DNA of 64,000 bases from Brevundimonas mediterranea (GTDB lineage Bacteria; Pseudomonadota; Alphaproteobacteria; Caulobacterales; Caulobacteraceae), in contig NZ_CP048751.1 of the NCBI RefSeq assembly GCF_011064825.1, forward strand, positions 248,001 through 312,000, written 5' to 3'. The position numbers were made by a program, and so were the translations under genes. Positions within the stretch are counted from its first letter, which is position 1, and each line of letters opens with the position of its first letter. Shown here in pieces: positions 26,146-33,393 of the stretch. The notes beneath the pieces were generated by a model. It was not told the DNA's origin, did not search any database, and saw only the letters and a list, made by a program, of their open reading frames with translations.

Positions 26146-26233
26146 CTTCCTCCTCCGGCCGGTGCACCAGCGACCCCAGCACCACCGAAATGATCATCAG
26201 CAGGAGCCATGCTTCGAGGAAACGATCGCTCAC
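26129..26233 (-). CDS. Putative 34-residue single-pass membrane peptide
   Basis: GTG 26233 is preceded by AGAGGAGATA, one of the best ribosome-binding sites in the region. The peptide is polar at both ends with a hydrophobic core of about 16 residues (AWLLLMIISVVLGSLV) and an acidic tail HRPEEEVTAGA. It overlaps the 3' end of the nitroreductase gene on the other strand by 17 bases and lies about 95 bases after the HNH-type gene on the same strand. No homology was recognised. The combination of start site, frame and membrane helix argues for a real small gene, but a chance ORF cannot be excluded. Confidence 0.5.
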   Translation of the reverse strand: MSDRFLEAWLLLMIISVVLGSLVHRPEEEVTAGA

Positions 26234-26329
26234 TATCTCCTCTCCCTGCCAGAGAAGGTGGCGGCCGAAGGCCGACGACGCATGAGGGATCACACGAACC
26301 TCGACGCTCTCAGGACTGGCTACATTGCT

Positions 26330-27109
26330 TCAGATTCCGTCCTTGATGGCTCGATATGGTTTCCAGTTGCTGTGGAGTTTTTCGTCCTGGGGCACACCAG
26401 CGCCGCCCCAAAAGCAAATAGACGTTGAAAATTGTACAGTGTAGCTAAAAACTTCGGGCATGGCTCCAGCAGCAATTTTTATTGAGAGCTGATCACCAAA
26501 GTCCAAATTCGGCCGCTGTCCAACAAACTTGTGACTCCAAGCCGGGTCGAGGGCCTTAATAATGCTATTGGCCGATCCATCCTGACTTTGAAACCAACGC
26601 CCCATTACAATATGCTTGGTCGTCAGAATTTGCCCTGATTGTTTGTAGAATAGGGCGGCCGCCAATTTTCGATTGAAAAAATCCATATGTGAGCCAACAG
26701 TGGCCGGAACCTTCACAACCGGCTCATCGAACAAAAGCTCTCCCGGTTGGCGCCTTATACCTAAGCGAGCCAGCATCTCTCGTTTCTCGTTCGCCGAAGG
26801 AAACAAATCTGGAAATGCCTCTGGATTATTGTTTTTAACTCCACTCATGAGACGCTGAACATCCGCATCGCGAAAGTTCTCGTCAGTAAAATCCGACACC
26901 CGGATGTAGAATGCAACGACTTGCTCAGCACGACTGATAGCCGCGTTGCACGATCTACAAGCTGGAAAACTCCAAGCCTCTGGCCCTATTCTATCTCGAA
27001 AACATATTCGGGCGGGGCAATGGTCTTCCGTCTCCGCAGTATCTCCACAATAACAGCACGCCGGATGATCGATCAAAAAGCGACGCAAGCGGCTCAATTT
27101 TTCTCCCAC
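26330..27109 (-). CDS. HNH-type zinc-finger protein of low GC content, probably acquired
   Basis: A 259-residue protein with GTG start (preceded by GGAAG). The N-terminal CCYCGDTAETEDHCPARICF followed by FPACRSCNAAISRAEQ is an HNH-like CxxC-DH-CxxCN module used by many nucleases. The rest (about 60-259) has no recognised domain. Base composition is visibly lower in GC and richer in rare codons than all neighbours, suggesting horizontal gain. It lies 43 bases behind queF on the same strand. It could be a restriction or defence nuclease, but no methylase or partner gene is adjacent. Confidence 0.72.
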   Translation of the reverse strand: MGEKLSRLRRFLIDHPACCYCGDTAETEDHCPARICFRDRIGPEAWSFPACRSCNAAISRAEQVVAFYIRVSDFTDENFRDADVQRLMSGVKNNNPEAFPDLFPSANEKREMLARLGIRRQPGELLFDEPVVKVPATVGSHMDFFNRKLAAALFYKQSGQILTTKHIVMGRWFQSQDGSANSIIKALDPAWSHKFVGQRPNLDFGDQLSIKIAAGAMPEVFSYTVQFSTSICFWGGAGVPQDEKLHSNWKPYRAIKDGI

Positions 27110-27152
27110 CGTTTCGCTTCCCTACATAACTCGGCAGACCTCCAGTACGCCC

Positions 27153-27614
27153 TCACCCCCGCCCGCGATACGTCGGCACGCCCTGGTCCGGCAGCCACAG
27201 CCCCTCCGGCGCCACCCCCGTCTGCCAGAAGACGTCGATCGGAATCCCGCCGCGCGGATACCAGTACCCCCCGATCCTCAGCCATTTCGGCGCCAGCAGG
27301 TCCGCCAGGCGCCGGCCGATGGCGACGGTGCAGTCCTCGTGGAAGGCGCCGTGGTTGCGGAAACTGGTCAGGTACAGTTTCAGGCTCTTGGACTCGACCA
27401 GCCAGTCGCCCGGCGCATAGTCGATGACGATATGGGCGAAGTCCGGCTGGCCCGTCACCGGGCACAGGCTGGTGAACTCGGGCGCCGTGAACCGGGCCAG
27501 ATACAGCGTATCCGCATGCGGGTTCGGCACCCGCTCCAGCACGGCCGTCTCGGGGCTGGTCGGGGCGGCGGTCTGGGCGCCGAGTTGGCTGAGGTTGTCG
27601 GTGTAGTGGGTCAT
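27153..27614 (-). CDS. queF: NADPH-dependent 7-cyano-7-deazaguanine reductase
   Basis: A 153-residue short-form QueF, which reduces preQ0 to preQ1 in queuosine synthesis. Seen: [20 protein letters not shown] with the catalytic Cys, [20 protein letters not shown] (the QueF signature), and [18 protein letters not shown] 27614 gives [12 protein letters not shown]; a further ATG three codons upstream is possible. No other queuosine genes are near. The HNH-type gene is downstream on the same strand. Confidence 0.95.
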   Translation of the reverse strand: MTHYTDNLSQLGAQTAAPTSPETAVLERVPNPHADTLYLARFTAPEFTSLCPVTGQPDFAHIVIDYAPGDWLVESKSLKLYLTSFRNHGAFHEDCTVAIGRRLADLLAPKWLRIGGYWYPRGGIPIDVFWQTGVAPEGLWLPDQGVPTYRGRG

Positions 27615-27693
27615 GCCGCGCATTTAGGCGTTTGCGGCGCGTAAGAAAATCCTCCGGGCGAACCGCCCCATTCCAGACCCCATCCGCGTCCGG

Positions 27694-27819
27694 CCCCCTC
27701 CACCGCGAAGACGCGGTCCCCCTCCCCCAGACGGGGGAGGACTACGAAGCCGACGACCGAAATCCTCCCCCATTGGGGGAGGGGGACCGCCGCGCCTCTT
27801 CGCGCGGTGGTGGAGGGGG
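27694..27819. repeat. Extragenic clustered-hairpin palindrome
   Basis: A roughly symmetrical 126-base block. It has two CCTCCCCC/GGGGGAGG hairpins (27721-27740 and 27764-27782), outer CCGCG/CGCGG-type hairpins and outer arms CCCCCTCCACC and GGTGGAGGGGG. It is non-coding and looks like the interspersed palindromic units of high-GC alphaproteobacteria. No second copy was seen in the window. Confidence 0.7.
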
Positions 27820-27973
27820 CGCGCCGCGCACGAGGCTTGTGGCGTTCAACGCCCCTAGTTCCGCAGATTTTTCCTCAGCCTTTCAACGCTCTGACGTCAA
27901 AAAACCCTGCTCAACCCGCCATGCCTTGAAATCCGGCTATAATCACCCCCATCGGATGGGAGGGCCGAAATTG

Positions 27974-28079
27974 GACTCATTAGACTCATTAGACTGTGTT
28001 TTCACCGTCCAGCTTCGCCGCCGATTTCAGACGATTCATACGATTCAGACTCTGTTTTTTCGTCGGCGAGTCTGAAATC
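27974..28079. repeat. Tandem 9-bp repeats and hairpin before the nitronate monooxygenase gene
   Basis: GACTCATTA occurs twice in tandem (27974-27991) followed by GACTG. GATTTCAGAC, GATTCATAC and GATTCAGAC follow one another at 28023-28050. GATTTCAGAC (28023-28032) pairs with GTCTGAAATC (28070-28079) and TTCAGACTC (28044-28052) with GAGTCTGAA (28068-28076), with a T6 run between. Mutually exclusive pairings are possible. The function is unknown. The remaining bases of 27615-28158 show no gene; TATAAT at 27938 has no matching -35. Confidence 0.6.
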
Positions 28080-28158
28080 CCGTCGCCCGAATTCTCCCCG
28101 ATTGCCTTCCCCCGCGACAGCCCGCTAAGCGTAGCGAAACGAAACCCAGGAGACGCCC

Positions 28159-29091
28159 GTGGCCATTCCCGCTTCGCTTCAAAAAGGCCTGACCCTGCCG
28201 ATCATCTCGGCGCCCATGTTCCTGGTCTCCGGCCCGGACCTGGTGGTCGAGGCCTGCAACGCCGGGATCATCGGCACCTTCCCGTCGCTGAACCAGCGCA
28301 CGGCCGAGGGCTATCGCGACTGGATTCACGAGATCAAGGGCCGGCTGAAGCCCGGGGCCGCCGCCTTTGGCGTCAACCACATCGTCCACCCGACCAACCC
28401 CCGGCTGATGGCCGACATGACGGTGTCGGTCGAGGAGAAGGTGCCGCTGATCATCACCTCGCTGGGCGCCGTGCGCGACGTGGTGGATGCGGTCCACGGC
28501 TACGGCGGCGTGGTCTTCCACGACATCGCCAACATCCGCCATGCGCGCAAGGCGGCCGAGGCGGGCGTCGACGGCCTGATCCTGGTCGCCAACGGCGCGG
28601 GCGGCCACGCCGGGATCATCAACCCCTTCGCCCTGGTCAACGAGGTGCGCAGCTTCTTCGACGGGACCATCATCCTGTCCGGCGCGATTTCGACCGGTCA
28701 GGACGTGGCAGCGGCCCTGATGCTGGGCGCCGACTTCGCCTATATGGGCACCCGGTTCATCAACACGACCGAGGCCATGGCGGCCGACGCCTACAAGCAG
28801 ATGATCATCGACAGCGGCTCGACCGACATCGTCCACACCCCGGCCGTGTCCGGCATCCCGGCCAACTTCATGTCCAAGTCACTGATCGAGAACGGGATCG
28901 ACCCCAAACACCTGCCCGAGCACAAGCTGGACATGGGCGACGAGGCCAAGGCCTGGAAGACGGTCTGGTCCGCCGGCCAGGGCGCGGGCGCCATCCACGA
29001 CGTCCTGCCGACCACCGAACTGGTCGGCCGCCTGCGACAAGAGTTCGCTCAGGCCACGGAACAGTTTTCAGCCAGGACCGCAAACCTGTAA
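28159..29091 (+). CDS. Nitronate monooxygenase-like FMN enzyme
   Basis: A 310-residue TIM-barrel protein of the 2-nitropropane dioxygenase/nitronate monooxygenase family. Seen: LPIISAPMFLVSGPDLVVEAC at the N terminus (split here: LPIISAPMFLVSG), FHDIANIRHARKAAEAGVDG, LVANGAGGHAGIINPF (FMN phosphate and His) and GADFAYMGTRFINT. The start is GTG 28159, chosen because AGGAGA lies about eight bases upstream. It is cytoplasmic, and its substrate may be propionate-3-nitronate or another nitronate. It is followed by a barrel-protein gene after 34 bases. Confidence 0.88.
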   Translation: MAIPASLQKGLTLPIISAPMFLVSGPDLVVEACNAGIIGTFPSLNQRTAEGYRDWIHEIKGRLKPGAAAFGVNHIVHPTNPRLMADMTVSVEEKVPLIITSLGAVRDVVDAVHGYGGVVFHDIANIRHARKAAEAGVDGLILVANGAGGHAGIINPFALVNEVRSFFDGTIILSGAISTGQDVAAALMLGADFAYMGTRFINTTEAMAADAYKQMIIDSGSTDIVHTPAVSGIPANFMSKSLIENGIDPKHLPEHKLDMGDEAKAWKTVWSAGQGAGAIHDVLPTTELVGRLRQEFAQATEQFSARTANL

Positions 29092-29125
29092 GGCTCCTTC
29101 GCGCATCCCGCGCGTTGGAGCCCGC

Positions 29126-29836
29126 ATGATCCGAATCCCCTCGCTCGTTCCCTCCGCCCTGCTGGGTTCCCTGCTGGTCCTGACCGCCGTCGTCCCCGCC
29201 CAGGCCCAGACGTCTCCCGGCCGCGGCGTCTGGGGCTTCGAGGTCGAGGCGGGGACGGACAACCGCTCCAAGGCCGCCTCCAAGTCGGGCAACGACGCCT
29301 ATGTCTCCGCCTACGCCGCCTGGGAGAGCGACGACGGCCGGATCTATGTCTCCCCCGGCTTCCAGACCATCCAGGCGGGCGGCTCGAACATCGAGACCGA
29401 CTGGATCGTCGGCTACCGGCCCGAGGCCTTCGGCTACGCCTTCGACCTCAACCTCGCCTACAAGCGCCGCCTGGACGTCGATCCCGGCTACGACGCCGAC
29501 GGCCTGGAGCTGAGCGCCGAGGTCAGCCGCGCCGTCGGTCCCGCCCAGGCGGCCCTGCTGGTCCAGTACGCCCCCGACGCCCCCGGCCTGACCCGTTCCT
29601 ACGTCTGGGTCGAGGCCGAACTGGGCTGGACCTTCTCGCCCCGCCTCGACGGCTCGGCCGCCATCGGCCGACGCGAACAGGACGGCGGCCCCGACTACAC
29701 CGGCTGGAACGCGGGCGTGACCTACGCCCTGACCGACGCCCTCGCCCTCGACCTGCGCTACTACGACACCGACGCCGCCGCGTTGGACGAGCAGTACGAG
29801 GACGCCGTCGTCGCCCGGCTCGCCTACGCCTTCTGA
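29126..29836 (+). CDS. TorF family putative outer-membrane porin-like protein
   Basis: A 236-residue protein with a signal peptide ([27 protein letters not shown]) and alternating aromatic/polar strands: [53 protein letters not shown], and a C-terminal LRYYDT plus VVARLAYAF, with the final Phe expected for Bam-dependent barrels. The overall pattern fits the TorF/Gcw-chp putative-porin family. It would be an outer-membrane beta-barrel of unknown cargo, probably co-transcribed with the monooxygenase gene. Confidence 0.75.
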   Translation: MIRIPSLVPSALLGSLLVLTAVVPAQAQTSPGRGVWGFEVEAGTDNRSKAASKSGNDAYVSAYAAWESDDGRIYVSPGFQTIQAGGSNIETDWIVGYRPEAFGYAFDLNLAYKRRLDVDPGYDADGLELSAEVSRAVGPAQAALLVQYAPDAPGLTRSYVWVEAELGWTFSPRLDGSAAIGRREQDGGPDYTGWNAGVTYALTDALALDLRYYDTDAAALDEQYEDAVVARLAYAF

Positions 29837-30011
29837 CGCCCTGCCCTTGCGCCCCGGGCCAAGGCCGCCCATATGGGGAGGGTCGATCTCTCTGCGTAAC
29901 GCCGCTGCTCCCTTTGCATCACGCACCGAGGTCCAAACGCCGATCCCATTCAGACCCGACAGGCCGACCAGGGATCCCTCCCTGCGGCCAACGCCAGACG
30001 GAGGTCTCCAA

Positions 30012-30224
30012 ATGGCTACCGGCACTGTTAAATGGTACAACCCCACCAAAGGCTACGGCTTTATCGCTCCCGATGACGGCGGCAAGGACGTCTTCGTCCA
30101 CGCCTCGGCTGTCGAAACCTCGAGCGTCGGCTCGCTGAACGAAGGCCAGAAGATCTCCTACGAGATCGAGCGCGACTCGCGCTCCGGCAAGGAATCCGCC
30201 GGTCGCCTTACGGCGGCTGAGTAG
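30012..30224 (+). CDS. cspA: Cold-shock protein, CspA family
   Basis: A 70-residue OB-fold RNA chaperone with the RNP1 motif KGYGFIAP and RNP2 [12 protein letters not shown] 30012 has GGAGG seven bases upstream. A leader of about 175 bases separates it from the upstream gene; such long leaders in cspA mRNAs act as thermosensors, but no structure was verified here. The stop is TAG (30222-30224), and the same reading frame continues without another stop for 69 codons into an IF-1-like segment. Confidence 0.95.
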   Translation: MATGTVKWYNPTKGYGFIAPDDGGKDVFVHASAVETSSVGSLNEGQKISYEIERDSRSGKESAGRLTAAE

Positions 30225-30434
30225 GACACGCTTCGGAACACCATCGCCTTCGACGGCGAGGTGACCAAGCTCCTGCCGCTGGGCGGCCGCAAGGTCCGCC
30301 TGGACAACGGCCACGTCGTAACGGTTCTGCCCACGCTCGGTACGCCTCAGGGCGTCTCCGGGCTGGGTGATCCGGTCGTGGTCGAGATCGCCTTCAATCA
30401 GCTGAAGGGCTGGCGCCTCGCGCGCCGGCCCTGA
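30225..30434 (+). CDS. IF-1-like OB-fold segment in frame after cspA stop; start unresolved
   Basis: After the cspA amber stop the frame stays open for 69 codons with strong high-GC third positions. The translation contains IAFDGEVTKLLPLGGRKVRL, then DNGHVVTVLP and GDPVVVEIAFNQLKGWRL. These line up with bacterial initiation factor IF-1 (its QGTVLETLPN, ENGHVVTA, GDKVTVELTPYDLSKGR). There is no ATG, GTG or TTG before the first strand: the only usual start is GTG 30261, which removes beta strand 1. Possible routes are stop-codon readthrough as a CspA-IF1-like fusion, a rare start codon near the TAG or ATC at 30243, or a decayed gene. Confidence 0.5.
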   Translation, partial: DTLRNTIAFDGEVTKLLPLGGRKVRLDNGHVVTVLPTLGTPQGVSGLGDPVVVEIAFNQLKGWRLARRP

Positions 30435-30459
30435 TGCCTATTCCGTACAGGACGCCCGC

Positions 30460-30717
30460 ATGACCCCGCTCGCCGACATGATCCCCTCGATGACCGACGC
30501 CGATCTGGTGACCCTGCGCGCCAACGCCGCCCGTCTGGTCGAACACGGCGCCTCGACCCAGGTCATGGCCGCCAGCGACATCCTGCCGGTCATCGACGCC
30601 GAAGTCGCGCGCCGCGCCGCCCTGCCCAAGGCCGCCAAGGCCCCGGTCAAGCGCGCCGCCCCCAAGAAGAAGCTGCCCCCCGTCACCGGCCACCAGACCG
30701 CCCTTCCCTCCAGCTGA
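30460..30717 (+). CDS. Small conserved-looking basic-tailed protein, function unknown
   Basis: An 85-residue protein with ATG 30460 preceded by AGGAC. The N half is helical (LADMIPSMTDADLVTLRANA, then ILPVIDAEVARRAALP), and the C third is Lys/Ala/Pro-rich (AAKAPVKRAAPKKKLPP), like a nucleic-acid-binding tail. There is no signal or membrane segment. It follows the IF-1-like segment by 25 bases, so it may be expressed with cspA. Its function is not known. Confidence 0.65.
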   Translation: MTPLADMIPSMTDADLVTLRANAARLVEHGASTQVMAASDILPVIDAEVARRAALPKAAKAPVKRAAPKKKLPPVTGHQTALPSS

Positions 30718-30719
30718 GA

Positions 30720-31883
30720 TCAGCCCAGGGCCTGATCCAGATCCGCGATCAGGTCCTCGACGTTCTCGACCCCGACCGACAGCCGGATCAGGCTGTCGGT
30801 GACGCCGCCCTTCTCGCGGATGTCCTTGGGCACGCTGGCGTGGGTCATGATCGCCGGGTGGTTCACCAGGCTCTCGACCCCGCCCAGCGACTCCGCCAGC
30901 GTAAAGACCTGCACCCGTTCCAGCACCCGCTTGGTCCGCTCAAGGTCGCCTTCCAGCACCACCGTCACCATGCCGCCGAAGCCCCCGTGCATCTGGCGCG
31001 CGGCCAGTTCGTGCTGCGGATGGGCGATCAGGCCGGGATAGATGACCTTGGCCACGCCCTTCCGGGTCTCCAGCCAACGGGCCACGGTCAGGGCGTTCTC
31101 GCAGTGCGCCTTCATCCGCAGCGCCAGGGTCTTCAGCCCCCGGTTGGCCAGGAAGGCGTCGAACGGCCCCATGATCCCGCCGACCGAGTTCTGCAGGAAC
31201 TTGATCCGCGTCGCCAGGTCGGGATCGGCCGTCACCAGCACCCCGCCGATGATGTCCGAATGGCCGTTCAGGTATTTGGTCGCCGAGTGCATGACCACAT
31301 CCGCCCCCAGGCTCAGCGGCTGCTGGCAGAAGGGGGTGGCGAAGGTGTTGTCCACGATCAGCAGCAGGCCGTGCGCCTTGGCCACCTTCGACAGGGCGGC
31401 GATGTCGGCCAGCTTCATCAAGGGATTGGTCGGGGTCTCGACCCACAGCATCCTGGTCTTGGGCGTGATCGCGGCCTCGACCGCGGCGATGTCGCTCAGG
31501 TCCACATAGGCGAAGTCCAGCCCCATGGTCCGCCGACGCACCCGCTCGAACAGCCGCCACGATCCGCCGTACAGGTCGTCGCCGGTCACGATATGATCGC
31601 CCGCGTCCAGCAGCTCCAGCGCCGTCGAGGTCGCCGCCATGCCCGAGCCGAAGCCGAACCCGTGCGTCCCGCCCTCCAGGTCCGCGATACAGGCCTCAAA
31701 CGCCTCGCGCGTCGGGTTCTTGCCCCGCGCATACTCGTAACCCTTGTTCACGCCCGGGCTTTCCTGGGCGTAGGTCGAGGTGGCGTAGATCGGCGTCATC
31801 ACAGCGCCCGTGGTCGGGTCGGGATGCTGCCCGGCATGGATGGCGCGGGTCGAGAAACCCTGGCTGTTTTTTGTGTCGGCCAT
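30720..31883 (-). CDS. PLP-dependent cystathionine gamma-lyase/gamma-synthase
   Basis: A 387-residue Cys/Met-metabolism PLP enzyme. Seen: ATSTYAQESPGVNKGYEYAR (Tyr and Arg at the active site), GSGMAATSTALELLDAGDH, VVMHSATKYLNGHSD with the PLP Lys, and SLGGVESLVNHPAIMTHAS at the C end. Family members make or cleave cystathionine. Because the gene is four bases after the cystathionine beta-synthase gene, gamma-lyase (reverse transsulfuration to cysteine) is more likely than gamma-synthase, but sequence alone does not settle this. Confidence 0.9.
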   Translation of the reverse strand: MADTKNSQGFSTRAIHAGQHPDPTTGAVMTPIYATSTYAQESPGVNKGYEYARGKNPTREAFEACIADLEGGTHGFGFGSGMAATSTALELLDAGDHIVTGDDLYGGSWRLFERVRRRTMGLDFAYVDLSDIAAVEAAITPKTRMLWVETPTNPLMKLADIAALSKVAKAHGLLLIVDNTFATPFCQQPLSLGADVVMHSATKYLNGHSDIIGGVLVTADPDLATRIKFLQNSVGGIMGPFDAFLANRGLKTLALRMKAHCENALTVARWLETRKGVAKVIYPGLIAHPQHELAARQMHGGFGGMVTVVLEGDLERTKRVLERVQVFTLAESLGGVESLVNHPAIMTHASVPKDIREKGGVTDSLIRLSVGVENVEDLIADLDQALG

Positions 31884-31887
31884 GGGA

Positions 31888-33288
31888 TTACCGGTTCAGG
31901 CTGAGGTGGTTGATCAGGTCGGTGCGGGTGATCAGACCCACGAACCGCTCGCCGTCCAGCACGATGGCCACCCGGTCGCGGTCGAAGACGGGGATCAGGG
32001 CGTCCAGCGGCTCCTTGACCTGAAGCGTGTCCAAGTCGCGCGTCATGGCCGAGGCCACCGGCTTGGCGAACCGTTCCTTGCGGGTGATCTCGTCGGTGTT
32101 CATCACCTGGATCAGGTCGCTCTCGTCCAAGATGCCGACCAGGCGGCCGTCTTCAATGATCGGCAATTGGGACACGTCGGCGCCCTTCATCCGCTTGAAG
32201 GCCGTGTCCAGGGTGTCGCCCGGACCGGCCACGACCACGTCGCCCTTCTCGTATTTGCGGTTGATCAGGTCCGACAGGTCGCCGTGCAGCTCGCGCTCGC
32301 CCAGACCCTGATCCGCCAGCCAGGCGTCGTTGTAGACCTTTGACAGATACTTGGCCCCGGTATCGCAGACGAAGGTGACGCAGGTCTTGGCTTCGGTCTG
32401 CTCGCGGCACCAGCGCAGGGCCGAGGCGATCAGCGTCCCCGAGGACGACCCCGCCAGGATGCCTTCCTTCAGCAGAAGCTCGCGCGCCGTGGCGATCGCC
32501 TCCGCGTCCGGGATCGAATAGGCCTTATCGATCAGGCTCATGTCCGCCGTATCGGGCACGAAGTTCTGACCGATGCCCTCGACCGTATAGCTGCCGTCCG
32601 GCCCCGGCACGCCCTCATTGACGATGCCGGCCAGGGTCGATCCGACCGGATCGGCCAGGACGATCTGAGCCTTGGAGCCGACGCTCTTCAGATAGCGCGC
32701 CACGCCGGTGATGGTGCCGCCCGAGCCGATGCCGGCGACGAAGGCGTCCATGTCGCCGCCCGTCTGCTCCCAGATCTCCGGTCCCGTCGTCTTCACATGG
32801 GCGTCGGCGTTCGACTGGTTGGCGAACTGGTTGACGTAATAGGCGCCGGGAATGGCCTGCGACAGGCGCTCGGCCATGTCGGTGTAATATTCCGGATGCC
32901 CGTGCGGCACGTCCGAACGGGTCAGGCGAACATCGGCGCCCATGGCCCGCAGATGCTGGATCTTTTCCTTCGACATCTTGTCCGGGATGACCAGCAGCAC
33001 CTTATATCCACGCGCCCGCCCGACCAGAGTCAGGGCCAGGCCCGTATTGCCCGCCGTCGCCTCGACGATCGTGCCCCCTTCCTTCAACCAGCCTTCCTTC
33101 TCAGCCGCATCCAGCATCTCGACCGCGATCCGATCCTTGATCGAACCGCCGGGGTTCTGGGACTCCAGTTTCAGCAGCAGCCGGCACTTGCCGGTGTCGA
33201 TCTTCGTCACCTCCACCATCGGCGTCTTGCCGATCAGATCCAGCGGCGACTTCACGGTCGCGCTCAGGGCGGGGGCGTTCAGGGACAT
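31888..33288 (-). CDS. Cystathionine beta-synthase with CBS domain pair
   Basis: A 466-residue protein. The PLP fold-type II catalytic part has LIGKTPMVEV, NPGGSIKDRIAVEML with the PLP Lys, EATAGNTGLALTLVGRARGY and the PLP-phosphate loop GIGSGGTITG. The last 130 residues are two CBS domains (GDTLDTAFKRMKGADVSQLP and DALIPVFDRDRVAIVLDG), which usually bind adenosyl ligands and set activity. It condenses serine and homocysteine to cystathionine. Upstream in an operon with the PLP lyase gene; divergent from rnr. Confidence 0.93.
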   Translation of the reverse strand: MSLNAPALSATVKSPLDLIGKTPMVEVTKIDTGKCRLLLKLESQNPGGSIKDRIAVEMLDAAEKEGWLKEGGTIVEATAGNTGLALTLVGRARGYKVLLVIPDKMSKEKIQHLRAMGADVRLTRSDVPHGHPEYYTDMAERLSQAIPGAYYVNQFANQSNADAHVKTTGPEIWEQTGGDMDAFVAGIGSGGTITGVARYLKSVGSKAQIVLADPVGSTLAGIVNEGVPGPDGSYTVEGIGQNFVPDTADMSLIDKAYSIPDAEAIATARELLLKEGILAGSSSGTLIASALRWCREQTEAKTCVTFVCDTGAKYLSKVYNDAWLADQGLGERELHGDLSDLINRKYEKGDVVVAGPGDTLDTAFKRMKGADVSQLPIIEDGRLVGILDESDLIQVMNTDEITRKERFAKPVASAMTRDLDTLQVKEPLDALIPVFDRDRVAIVLDGERFVGLITRTDLINHLSLNR

Positions 33289-33355
33289 CGAAGACTCCGG
33301 TTCAGGACGCAGAGAGGCTGAGGCCTCACATTCACATGGTCAACTCACGCAAGAT

Positions 33356-33384
33356 TTGACCCAAGGGCGCGGTTCCGCGCTACG
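33356..33384 (+). promoter_or_regulatory. Candidate rnr promoter with very short leader
   Basis: TTGACC (33356-33361), 17-base spacer, GCTACG (33379-33384). This resembles the alphaproteobacterial sigma-73 pattern. The rnr ATG is at 33394, so only a few leader bases are expected. The spacer contains a GCGCGG-TT-CCGCGC palindrome (33367-33380). Confidence 0.45.
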
Positions 33385-33393
33385 AAAGACGCA

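Noticed and set aside
26162..26428. Plus-strand 88-codon frame opposite the small membrane-peptide ORF
   Set aside because: No ribosome-binding site, enters the HNH-type gene antisense, and composition shifts halfway along the frame.
27938..27943. TATAAT as a promoter for the 28159 gene
   Set aside because: No -35-like hexamer 16-18 bases upstream, only TTGAAA six bases away.
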